DNA of 64,000 nt, from assembly GCF_013426205.1 (NCBI RefSeq), contig NC_089423.1, positions 3,410,001 to 3,474,000 of the forward strand, given 5' to 3'. The position numbers were made by a program, and so were the translations under genes. The stretch comes from Metarhizium brunneum. Taxonomy: Eukaryota > Ascomycota > Sordariomycetes > Hypocreales > Clavicipitaceae. Below, one piece after another: positions 54,134-64,000 of this stretch. Position 1 is the first letter of the stretch; every line of letters begins with the position of its first letter. The notes under the pieces are model-generated. The model searched no databases. It had not been told where the DNA came from and saw nothing but the letters and a program-made list of their open reading frames with translations.

Positions 54134-55387
54134 TTATAACCTGGCCAAAAGAGGTGATGCCAAGGTAAGGACCTCATTCGCAACACCCCAGCTGATCTCA
54201 TATCCACGGCCGCCGGCACCATATGCATGAATCACAGAACAGTTCATGTCCTTATTTGGGTGAGGAATCCGTCGCTCTTCGATCTCTATTCTCATTCCTC
54301 CATGACGCGTGGGGCGTCTTCCTACAATGTCTGAAATGACACCAACCTCTTTCATCGTCTTTCTGGGGGTGATTTTGTCATCTCCGTGGGATAGCGGCTC
54401 TAGTTTCAGTCCCTCTTCCAATAGTCTCTTCCGGGTTGGCACACACGGCGCGTGTCGCCAATCATCCGGCTCTTTCGTCCCGCCAACAATAGTGCCGCCA
54501 TTGAAGAACCTAGGGATCAAGAAGCTCCAGCTACCATCTTTGTATTGTCTGGTGACGGTTTTTTGCACATCAACCAGATCAGTCACAACAGTTTGGCCTA
54601 TGAAAAGATTTGCAAGTATCAGTGTACATCGTCGTCATGCTCCGAACGTTCAGGGGAGGCCCATACCTCTTGTTGGGAAACATGTCGGGTCCCCAAAGCC
54701 GGCGCCGCTTGCATTTATTACAAACGCTACGTTGTCCGCCAGGCTGAATGCCTCCCACTCGCTTCTCAGGTCCTTCTGCATGGTCTTGCCGCCGCGGAGC
54801 ACGAATTTCCGCAACAAGGTTTCGCAGTACACTGGTGAGTTGATGCAAAACGTTTCGTACTCGTACCCAAGCGCAACGCCTTCAGGTAGCTCGGGCTTTG
54901 CGTATTTCTTGAATCCCGGAAGCCCGGTTTCCTTTTTGAAGCTCGCTGCTTCCTGCTGTTGGTAGGCTTGATCGGGAGCTTCGAGATACTCCACGCCGAG
55001 TGTCCTGGTCACTCCCGACGCTGGCTCCTCGGCAGCCAGCCGATCAAATTCTGCGACTGTCCGCTTGAGCCACTTTGCTTCTTCTTGCAGCTGGGACGTT
55101 GTCGCCGGGATGGGACGAACATGGGCGCCCGCCCACATGGAGGCGTAATCAACTGAGTGTTGATGGGGGGCTCCTGGAATTGAACCCGGCCATTCTCGGG
55201 CCACCAGGAGAATCTGGGGTAGATCGGGGCCCATGGTCTCTTTCAATGTTTGCTGCAAGTTTACGGCAGTCGAGAGACCGATGACGCCGGCGCTAGATGT
55301 GCCTTGTTAGCTTGGCAGGCGCTTCGCTGGTCCCATGATGCTACTTTACCCGATGATGATGATTGTTGGGATTGGAGCCGGAGCCAT
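54134..55387 (-). CDS. D-amino-acid oxidase (FAD), peroxisomal
   Basis: Oxidises D-amino acids to 2-oxo acids, ammonia and H2O2. Exons are 55387-55350, 55292-54667 and 54597-54134, giving 375 residues. Introns are GTAAAG..TCTAG and GTATGG..CATAG. Exon 1 plus 2 build the Rossmann turn IIIIGAGVIGLSTA at residues 9-22, a fold that neither exon has alone. Other family blocks are HQHSVDYASMWAGAHVRPIP (flavin contact), GVEYLEAP, NASGAGFGD and FNGGTIVGGTKEPDDW. The C-terminal DAO signature VIHAYGAGGRGYEISWGVA fits the PROSITE pattern. The end ARL is an acceptable PTS1 tripeptide, so peroxisomal location is likely. It points away from the neighbouring transporter's 3' end in the same orientation. Confidence 0.93.
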
Positions 55388-55818
55388 GGTTGCAGTCTTG
55401 CAGATGTCGCTGTAATATGTTGAGCGGATGGACGACCAGCAATCTAGGTTTGTGTAGGCCTCGCTCAGTTAAGGCAGAATCTCTGTCCTTTTCAAGATGG
55501 ACTACAAGGGATCCCGCCGCTTTGCTTTTAAATGCAAGATGCTCCGATGTTGATTGCCATGAAGGTGACTCGTGAGGCTATTGAGCTTATTCCGACGTCG
55601 ACCCCACTCGCGCGGATAACCCGAATGCCGATGCCGTGATCTGGAAGGTGCAACCCCGAGGTAGCATGACATATGCATGGATGTTTTTTTTTCTTTGGCA
55701 AGAGTGTTGTCTTTGTACTCGTTGAATTGAGAGGCGAGCTAATGCCATTTCTAAATACGAAAAAATACATATCAAGTACACCACCAGTATCGATCCTTGA
55801 TACGCATTCAGTCCCGTT
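55388..55818. other. Short intergenic region, DAO promoter
   Basis: Separates the transporter 3' end from the DAO start in a same-strand pair. Contains a T9 tract near 55683. No gene seen. Confidence 0.5.
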
Positions 55819-57620
55819 TCAAGGCTTCCACCGGAAGGCTGGATGTTTCCAGTCCAAATCCTCGATTTCCTCTTGTGACAGACCTCTGAGTTCCTCATCA
55901 GCATCGCGCGTCGCGCGTTTCTTGTTATCGGACTTCATCCACAAGTGTGTCAGCAACGCGACAATAAAAATCGTGCCCGCGGCAGCCAGATTCAGCCCGT
56001 TGCCGATGTGATAATTCGGGGCGTCCCACGGTAGGAAGGCCCAGCTGCTAAGCAGCCCTCCAATATTTCCAAACATCACGTTAGCTCCGATGGCTGAGCT
56101 TCGGGCCGTGTCGCTGACAACATTCGCAGACACCTGGGCACTGCACATGGCTCCATTGGTAAAGGTTGACATGGCGATGATAAACGTTGCTGCGTACCGG
56201 ACAGACGACGCCGTGGATCCGAGGAACATGCAATACCCGACCATGACCAATGGGGCCGATAGCGTGATGAAGATTTGTCTCCGGTCCATTCGCCAGCTTA
56301 ACAGGGGGAAGGGAATCATGAACACGGCCCCTACGAGGTACGGCGGCGCGGTTAGTAACTGCTGCTGAATGGTACTCTTTGATCCGTAAATCGTCCTGAC
56401 GATAGTCGGGAGAAAGAAGGCGAAGCTTTGTACGGTGATGTTGTTGAGAAGAAAGATGAATGATGTGCTCAGGGTGACGGGGCTGAGGATTCCGCGAACG
56501 AGCTTCTTCGTGGCAATTTTATCCAACACGGCCGTCTGGCCAACCCGCTCCGACTTGACACGAGCCGTAGCCATTTCTTTCTCTTCCGGTGTAAGCCAGC
56601 GTGCCGTCTCCGGTCGGTCCGTGAGGGTGAAGAGCGCAACGAGGCCCAGACCAATGGTGATGATGCCCTCAATAGCAAATATCATGCGCCACCTGTGCAA
56701 GTTGGCAAAGCTGTCCAGATTCAGGATCGCCGAGGCAAGAAGCCCGCCAAACGCGCCGGCAAGGGGGGCCATGATGATATAAAGCGCCAAGCGGAATGCA
56801 AGCTCTGACCTGCGATACCACCTTGACAGATAGTATGCGCAGCCTGGCAGCATGCCGGCTTCAAAGACACCCAGGAGGAACCGCACGCCTGCCATTTGGG
56901 CGAAGTTGTGGACGTATGCCGTGGCAACTGAAGCTATACCGAACAGCACAGTAGCAAGCGGAAGAAACCACCCCGGCCCCATGTATTTGCAGAGAAGATT
57001 GGCGGGGATTTCAAAAAGAATATACGATATGTAGAAAATTGATATGATTTCGTTGTAGTTGTAACCGGTAAATCCGAGTTCGGCCTCTAGCCCTGCAATT
57101 TTTGCGTTGCCTATACAACAAAATCAGCTTCTTTTGCCCAGGTATCAAGCCTAAATTCTTATTCAATTTTTGATGTAGTAGGGCCCTTGACCCCAGCATC
57201 ATAGCTGTTACTCTGTCACTGGTGTCTTTTTGCAAACACATACCCATGTTTGTTCGATCAATGAAGCAAAAGAGGTACAGGACGGCCACGGTCGGAATAA
57301 TATATAAATCAATCTTTAGCCGAAGCTTCCTTTCAGCAACCGGGTCGAACAGAATCATTGATTCTCCATATCTGCTTTATACGTCAGAACCATCCACCAC
57401 GGAGGCCGTTCCCAGCGAAAAGCTTCTGTGCGGCCGTTGCGTAACTGCCTCTGTCAATGCGGCGGAAAACTTACTCATTTGTTGCAACCTCGCCACGCTC
57501 CGCGGCCTTTTCAGACGTCGCAGAACTGAGGCCTTGGTCTCTATCCGCGCCCTGGCTGTCATACCCGGACATGGTTGTCTCTATATGCCCGGCGTGGTCG
57601 TTGGGCTTTTCGGTGGCCAT
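55819..57620 (-). CDS. MFS transporter, DAL5/TNA1 anion:cation symporter type
   Basis: A 521-residue plasma-membrane permease for a carboxylate-type small molecule (the family carries allantoate, nicotinate, pantothenate and similar anions). Exons are 57620-57475, 57371-57244 and 57110-55819. Introns are GTAAGT..AGCAG and GTATGT..TATAG. The N-terminal cytoplasmic tail (48 residues) is hydrophilic. About twelve membrane helices follow. Family blocks are IDLYIIPTVAVLYLFCFIDR, GNAKIAGLEAELGFTGYNYN (formed by splicing), FLLGVFEAGMLPGCAYYLS, YRRSELAFRLALY, and LTDRPETARWLTPEE in the central loop. The tail ends EDLDWKHPAFRW, a common ending for this group. It lies upstream of and on the same strand as the D-amino-acid oxidase, so uptake of its substrate is a possible role. 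Confidence 0.92.
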
Positions 57621-58596
57621 TGTCCTAGCGGGTGGACTAAGACGTTGAGGAAACAACAAGCTCGTTCAACAGCAGGTACTATACCCACACAGAGGAATGC
57701 GTCTATGGACAAGTGTTGTTCAGGTGCAAAGCAAATTCCATCTGTGGGATGAGTGTTCAGGCGAGATGGCCGGAGACGGGGGCGACTGTCGAAATATGAA
57801 TGGATGAGTTCAGATCATCAACCGCCAAGTTCTACACATTTCAAATGTTTCGGGAACCTTGTCCGCCAAGTAACCTTCAAAAAGAAGAGACACGGCAACG
57901 GTTACGGCCCAGATAAAGCCTCATATTGTCAGTTAGGCTCGGGGTTCGGGTGGAGTTCCGACAAGCCAGAGCTGTAGAACAAGGTTTTGCGATTTGCTGT
58001 TGCAGGGAGAGCTTTGATCTGGCCAGAAGAGTAAAGTCCAGACGGTTATTCGCCATCAGGCTCTTGCTGACTCTGGAGGCACACCATCGATAACAAGTTG
58101 GTAGTACTCCGTATAGTTCCCTGTGAACCAGGATCGTCTGCTCCACCAAATTAAGTGTTCGGAACTAGACAAGGGTGGTTTTACGCGGGGAAAAGACTGT
58201 ATGTAGTACAATGTGTGTCGATCAAGTCCATCGGAAAGATGTATCTGCTTCCGAAAGCAATGGCCCTCAAATGAGGAAGCGAGGGTGATCCTGCGGCCTT
58301 GGCGTCGGACGCGGCAGGATGACTAGCGGTCTTCCTTCTTCTGCGCCATCCCGCCGGCTGAGATGATGTTTTTGAGACATGAGCTGGTCTGTTTTAACCT
58401 CTAGGGTTGATCACCAAGACACTTTATGGACACGGATGACGGGTCAACGTCGTCCTTCAGAGACAGGCCCGAAGACGCCAATCCGTCCCGCCTCTATCCC
58501 GTCTGGCGTTACGTTCCGCGACAAAGGACTTGTAGAAGTAGTTAATGAATGGAGGCACAACACAGTCCAGCCCCAAGTGGGCCGGTCGATCGACAT

Positions 58597-58622
58597 CGTC
58601 GTTGTCGTCGTCGTCGTCGTCG
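58597..58622. repeat. (GTC)n triplet microsatellite
   Basis: A run of GTC/CGT triplets with one GTT interruption, in intergenic DNA. Confidence 0.85.
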
Positions 58623-59891
58623 TGACTCGTCATCATCGGCGGTGTAAACAAGAGCAGCTGTAAAGCACTGCGGAATGGCTACCGATGTCTCCAGTTCCAG
58701 TGGATGAGCGCCGTCGAGATTCGATAGGTTTCTTGGGTCTCTTCTGTTTGCGGTAGCTTGGCTCCGTGCTCAGCACCCCTGTGGCACTACTAATTGAGCC
58801 TTCATGGCTGGCCAAGCCTGATGCATATGTACCTAGGTATGTACGGAGTACTATGCGCGCAGACTACTCCGTGCCACGCCAGATCGGAACCAATCGGTAA
58901 TTTTAGTCGGCACCTGGTTTCCCCGCGTTTTCGCCCGCACTGATAGGCTGTCTGGGGACAGCAAGGTGTGTTGGCATGTGGCATCCTGCTCCTTTACGTT
59001 GCAGCCAGGCATACATACTAATCCGGGTAAATATGTCCCTTGTAATTTGTCACATACCCCAACCATAGCGGGTGTCCTATGGTCATGGATCGTTTCCCTT
59101 GGCCCAAATGATTTGTAGCCTGAGTTGACTAGGCGCTTGGTATTGGTCCCCCGAGCTGAAGCGTAAGATGAGCCAAGTTGTAGATGAACTTTGAGCGTCC
59201 TGCTCTAGCATTATCACGTCCCATCCTCTCTGACAAAAGTCATGAAGAATCCTATTGTCCTCTTTAGTTTCGCCGGCACAGCTCTAGCGGTCGCCATTGG
59301 GTGTGTGCAACTTGAATTCATCTCACCCCAGTTGTCGCGCGTTTGCTCTCTTTCTGCCCTTAGCCTTGGATAGAGTAGACAACTCTTCAGCCCAAAGGGT
59401 CTGGTGTTTTCTCGGTCAGGCAAGAACCAAGCATAAAACTTGCTCTGATTGGCTGACTGGCATGGCTTCTGCTCAAAACTCGTGCTGATGCCGCCTCGCT
59501 ATGAAAGACTCTCAAATGCGTATATATACGATTAGATGGCAGACGATATGGCCTAGGCAGCTCGTAACTGCAGGAAACTGCAAGTGAGATGTGCCCGAAT
59601 TCGAATGTTCAAGCGTGAGAGATCCTACCGAGTCAACAGGGCGGTATCCTAGCTGCAGGGCACGCCCAATGCGAATTCAACCGTCCAGCCACTGTCGTCG
59701 CTCGCGTTTCCTATAGACCATTTGTGGACTTCCTTGCCTTGCAAACCCGGCTTTATGAGGGCGAATGTAATGCTGAGATGCATCTGCGCCGTGTCACGCC
59801 AGAGGCAGGAACGAGCCTCAATTGATCCACTTCAGTCCAAGGTAACGTGGCGGCATTGCCGGTTGCTCACCAGATGCTTGTAAATATATCC

Positions 59892-59903
59892 GCTCTGATT
59901 GGC
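59892..59903 (+). promoter_or_regulatory. CCAAT-box-containing 12-mer, second of two copies
   Basis: GCTCTGATTGGC is repeated exactly at 59452-59463, 440 bases upstream. ATTGG is the complement of CCAAT, bound by the HAP/CBC complex in fungi. A further CCAAT occurs near 59931. Confidence 0.45.
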
Positions 59904-60011
59904 CGGCTTACCCAATCTACTGGTAAGCAACCAATCACTTCCCATCTATTATGATGACCGTCCCGTCAGGTTGGGTCGTACCACTCACTGACATCACTGC
60001 TCTACTGAATC

Positions 60012-60018
60012 TATAAAG
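60012..60018 (+). promoter_or_regulatory. TATA box of the metallothionein-like gene
   Basis: TATAAAG lies 139 bases before the ATG and is followed by a pyrimidine-rich region and an AACC-rich leader. Confidence 0.55.
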
Positions 60019-60150
60019 AGATCGTCCCTTGGCTTCATTCTTGGAACTGCACAACTTTCATACCAAAACAATTTCAACCACGTCAAGCTGTGAAAACCAC
60101 GCATTATCCCTAACCAACCTCGATTTTTTTTGCCTTTACCCTGAACCAAC

Positions 60151-60626
60151 ATGACTGTCGCCAAGGCTTCCACCTGCTGCGCCAAGGACGGTGCCGTCTG
60201 CGCCTGTGGTATGTCGTCGAGTACCTCGTGAATATGCTTCATCAGTGCAATGGGAACTGACGTGATGCAATCCAGCCCAGAAAGCCACCTGCTCTTGCGG
60301 CAAGCAGTCAGCCCTTCACTGCACCTGCGACAAGGCCTCATTAGAGAACAAGGTCGAGGGGCCTCGATGCTCATGCCGAGCCAGACCTGCCGGCGATTGC
60401 ACTTGCGACCGCGCATCTACCGAGAACGCTGCTATTTCTGGTGCAACATGTGCCTGTGGCTCAAGACCGGCTGGTATGCCTCTCTCCCAATTCATAAAGA
60501 AATGGAAAAACATAATCCCTGGGTTGAATCTATGCTGACGCCGTTCTAGATGGATGTACTTGCGAAAAGGCACGCGACGGTGGCTTCAACCCAGCGCTTG
60601 AAATTGACTTCACCACACGAAAGTAA
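60151..60626 (+). CDS. CxC-repeat metallothionein-like protein
   Basis: A 110-residue Cys-rich protein likely to bind metal ions through thiolates. Exons are 60151-60208, 60276-60473 and 60550-60626. Introns are GTATGT..TCCAG and GTATGC..TCTAG. Sixteen cysteines form one CC pair and seven CxC pairs, in repeating units such as CTCDKASLENKVEGPRCSCR and CTCDRASTENAAISGATCAC. The units repeat about every 26 residues (C-S-C-x7-C-T-C), so the protein grew by internal duplication. The C-terminus EIDFTTRK is Cys-free and conserved-looking in similar fungal proteins. The leader and promoter have a TATA box and CCAAT boxes. Proteins of this type are annotated in Hypocreales as DUF7871 or metallothionein-like. 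The metal is not determinable from sequence. Confidence 0.85.
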
Positions 60627-61439
60627 ACGTTTGCATGGCCACCACCATCGTTGATGATAATCCATTGTACTTTTACTTTTCTATTATGCATTCGCCAAGG
60701 ATAAACTAGCGGCTGGTCAGATGGCGTTCCGGACTGAGGCACGGGGTGGAGGAGGACGAATTGAAGACAGACTTTGCATCTGGTATAGGGAGTTGTCCAT
60801 TACTCGTTTAAGAGAACTGTCGTATACGACATTATTGATAGAATAACACGATAATAAGATGCTACTCTTGCGCACTTTGTGACATTCCAGGTTGGATACA
60901 TGCTGTCTTGCCATTATGTGGTTCAATCAAGGCCCCTCAGCAGTAGATACACAGTATACGGCAACAAATATCATAGCATATGCTGAATACTGCAATATTC
61001 GTAGCTACATCACGAGACAAGCAAACACCCTGCTGTGACCAAGACCCTTTATTGTGCTACATGATTAAAACCTAATACTTGGCTCCCTATTCGGCTTTCG
61101 GTCATAATACACGCAACTATGTAATGCCTTGGGCAAGACAATGCTTGTATGCTTTGTGAAATTATCTTGTCCTTGCCTACTATGTTTATATGTATACCAG
61201 ACCTTGAACTATCAGCTCCCTATCCTTCTGACACTGTCGTTATCATAATCAGGGCCGCACCAGGCAATATAGTACAACCCCCCCCCATTGCATTGATAAA
61301 TGCTTGCTAATTCCAGCCATCAAAATGTGATTCTGGCCCTAGCCGACGTTCCCAACCCCGGCCCTTTATTTTGGTTCGCCACACCCAATATGACTCCGTC
61401 CGTATCATGCAAAATGTGCCTACCACGTGTTTCCCCCTT
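60627..61439. other. Intergenic, convergent 3' ends
   Basis: AT-rich 3' flanks of the metallothionein-like and YIP1 genes, with a C9 run near 61278. Nothing recognised. Confidence 0.45.
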
Positions 61440-62445
61440 TCAAGCGTTTATTTTAGCAGCTGCATTGGCCAACGACCCACTGCCTCTGCTGCTGAAGATT
61501 CCCATAATGCCGAAACCGACGTAGAACAGGGCCAGGGGGTACGCAACCAGACCCCTCATGCCCTTCATTCTTCCAACAGCACAGAACATACCGCTGGCGC
61601 TGTACGTACACCACATGATGGCGGCAGTGCTCAAAACAATGCCGAGGGGCGTGTCCATCGGCATGACGATTCCGAAAAGGCTGGTGACGACGAGCGGGAG
61701 AAGACAGTACCCCAGAACCGACGCTGACCTGGGAAAGGTGAGAGTTGCAGAGAAATGGCCGCCCTGCTGGTGTTGAGGGGGCGACGACGGGTCATTGTAC
61801 TGAGGGTGATATGACTCGGATGACGGCGGCTCGGTCGGTGACATGAGCGACAAGATCATGTGTAGCGACGTTGACCCGAGCAGCGCGAGGCCGTAGATGT
61901 ACCCAAAGTGCACCTTGCCAGAGAGCAGCAGAATGGTGCCGAACAAGAGGAAAAACAGGATCGGCCCGGCAAGATCAGAATCGTCCATGATGTGCTGATC
62001 AATGTGTCTAAAGGGGTTCAAGACTGCTAGCGTCTGGAAACACTTGTCAGCAGCAGCTCTGGAAGCCGCCCGGCCGGCCGCGACATACCTTCATCTGTAT
62101 ATGCCCAAAGTTCACCCCCAGCTCCTCCAGCAACGGGGGCTCGCCGTCGTATCCCTCTGTCGAGAAGGCGGCCAGCCATCCCGTCCGCAGGCCGCCGTGC
62201 TCGCCCATTCGGCCTGATACGCCTGGGCCGCCGAAGCCCGCCGACGAGAAGCCAGCTTGTGCGCCGGACTCGAAGCTCCCGGATGCGCCGGCGCCGTAGC
62301 CATATGATGCCTGTTGAGGGGTTGCAGCACCCGACACGGCGGGCGAGTATGACGATGGGTAGAACTGAAGGTTTTGGGCGCCACCGCCTGCTCCTGGCGC
62401 GCCGTATTGCGGGTTATTCGGCTGCCCGCCGTAATAGTTGGACAT
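61440..62445 (-). CDS. YIP1: YIP1 family Rab-interacting membrane protein
   Basis: A Golgi/ER membrane protein that binds prenylated Ypt/Rab GTPases and supports COPII vesicle formation. Exon 1 is 62445-62089, an intron runs 62088-62034 (GTATGT..TCCAG), and exon 2 is 62033-61440, giving 316 residues. The N-terminal 100 residues are Gly/Tyr/Gln/Ser-rich. The conserved cytosolic block EPPLLEELGVNFGHIQMKTL spans the intron and leads into AVLNPF. Five hydrophobic helices follow, including LAGPILFFLLFGTILLLSGK, FGYIYGLALLGS, SVLGYCLLPLVVTSLFGIV, LGIVLSTAAIMWCTYSASGMF and YPLALFYVGFGIMGIF. All Yip1-domain hallmarks (ELG, GHI, DLAGP, YxYG) are visible. The terminal residues are short and polar. Confidence 0.94.
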
Positions 62446-64000
62446 GGTGGAGGTCGACAGTAGGGCGATGTCGTGGGAGATGTATGGAACCGGGCGGCGA
62501 TGGAAGGGCAACTCGACGAAGGAGTTTTGTCGTCGTATTAGATGCTTGGTGTTGCTGCGATCGGGCAAGCTGGCCAGTGCTGCTGGCCAGTAGCTTGTCA
62601 GGACAGCTTGTGCCCTGCGTTTCGCCTAGCGTGCACATGTGGCTTGGATGTTTCCCGAGCCTCAGGCCAGGGTTCAGGGGTGATGGGTGCCTTGGATTTA
62701 AGGTGGAAAATAAAACCGAGCGGATCAGTATGATCACTCAGCGTTGGCGTTGTGGCCCAGAACACCAATTGAGTGATAGTCGTGATAGTAGGGACTCGGG
62801 AGTGCGTGTACTGGCAATTTCTGGTGATTGCACCAGTCATGTGTGAAGCTGTTTGAGGCGGCGTCATTGGAACATGATCATCATTACGCGGTATCTTGGG
62901 TTCCCATACTCCGTACATGGGCCGAATTCATTGTAACGAACATTTACCGCCTCAATGCACAGCAACTTGCGGAGTATTATTTTGGGGAACTAAACACGCA
63001 GCAGTCATACGTTTACAAGTCACGCCGCAGAGGCAGTGAGCCCTCAACCGTGGCGTGACTGTTGCATAACAGCAGCAAAACTGAATCATTGACAGAATGA
63101 GTGAGCGTCACGAGAGAGCCTTGACCCAATCCTGATGAGAGCGCTGAATTTGGGAAAGCACTGTCCCAGCCTTCACACGAAACGGATTGCTGCCCACTCA
63201 GCTGAGCATAGCTGAACAGCTAAGCGTACGTGGAGGAGGTAGGATAAGCTTGACGTCGCCAAGAGGCTGGTTCTGCGCGCAGCGACGAAGCCGGTTGCTC
63301 CAAAAATACAATTGACGACGACAGATTTCAGCCAAGTCCGATTTATTAGTTAGTTGCATGGCACAACCCGACTCTCAACCCAATCATGGCTGTCGGATGC
63401 ATCTTTGACGGGTTGCGAGAGAGGCTGGGGATGGCTAAGTCTGCTGATGACGTACCGATCGATCTGCACCTGTTTACTCATTGAAGTGCCGGATAAGCGA
63501 CAGTGTGTGCAGGCATTACGAAAGTGAGAAAGAAAGGCCAACCTCGGATATTCTAGCACAGCCATTGTGATGCGCGCTCCAAGGTTCAGTCAATAACAAG
63601 CAACTCCAAGGACTTTCAGGGAATACACCAGCCGAAACCTGTTTTTTTTTTTAGGAAATCAGACAGACCAGAAAGGTCCAGATTGGCATTCCTTGACTCA
63701 TTGACGACAAGAAGGGAAAACTTTGTCCGCACTCACTGGAGTCACTCGCTACTGCCAGGGCCTGGCTTCTAGCGCCTTCGCCAACTCTAGCGGTTTAGCG
63801 GCCTCCCGGCGCAGAGACAGCCGCAAATTGTGGCGGTGCGCCACTCATTGTGGCTACCAGTTGGCCTTTTCTGCACAGCGCAACGGGCGATTACGCAACA
63901 CCACCGGTACCCACCAAGGCTTGATACCACAGCCTCCGGTGGCAACACCAACGTCCAATTGCCCATTGCCCGTCTAAGAATAGCGACACGAAAATATCTG
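62446..64000. other. Intergenic to window end
   Basis: YIP1 promoter and beyond. It contains one TACTCCGTA copy (62906-62914) and a T10 run near 63645. Open frames of 60-195 codons exist but have no motif, codon bias or splice support. Confidence 0.45.

Larger units (their letters stand above)
57621..60150. other. Long intergenic region, promoter of the metallothionein-like gene
   Basis: No convincing gene. It holds two copies of the recurring 9-mer (TACTCCGTA 58105-58113; TACGGAGTA 58842-58850), a GTC triplet run (58597-58622), an ACCTAGGTA word beside the second copy, and two copies of GCTCTGATTGGC (59452-59463 and 59892-59903) that contain an inverted CCAAT box. Confidence 0.5.

Overview
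This window looks like nuclear DNA of a filamentous ascomycete, most likely a sordariomycete of the Hypocreales. Genes are split by 45-110 nt introns with GT..AG ends and CTAAC/CTRAC-like branch sites. Both strands carry genes, two Zn2Cys6 regulators have typical fungal architecture, and the housekeeping set is fungal (BUD22, BFR2/AATF, IND1, TCO89, VIP1, YIP1, cytochrome c haem lyase, a UbiB/ADCK kinase). No rRNA, CRISPR array, complete transposon or bacterial-style operon is visible.

Layout. 1-28 kb is mostly conserved core: a truncated SDR, BUD22, a disordered orphan, a nucleolar RRM/low-complexity protein, a solitary 3' tRNA half, cytochrome c haem lyase, a mitochondrial UbiB-family protein, TCO89, a small P-loop kinase, SPF30, IND1, BFR2, a Zn2Cys6 regulator with a 17-nt microexon, and a DUF7730-like membrane protein. 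28-31 kb is gene-poor. 31-38 kb holds a possible catabolic trio: a FAD monooxygenase divergent from a Zn2Cys6 regulator, followed by a very convincing 2,2-dialkylglycine decarboxylase. 38-46 kb holds small genes (a 57-residue membrane protein and a 75-residue two-exon protein), VIP1 and two coiled-coil proteins.

46.7-57.6 kb looks like an accessory, partly decaying island: a homocitrate synthase pseudogene, a small secreted Cys-containing protein, an acyl-CoA oxidase-like enzyme, a frameshifted Zn2Cys6 regulator, a D-amino-acid oxidase with a peroxisomal tail, and a DAL5/TNA1-type transporter. 58-64 kb holds a CxC-repeat metallothionein-like gene with a long, repeat-containing promoter, and YIP1.

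Many coordinates below are spliced models worked out by eye from reading frame, splice consensus and family conservation. Start and end give the full span and the exons are stated in the evidence. The 9-mer TACGGAGTA (either strand) occurs seven times, only between genes, which is far more than chance predicts.
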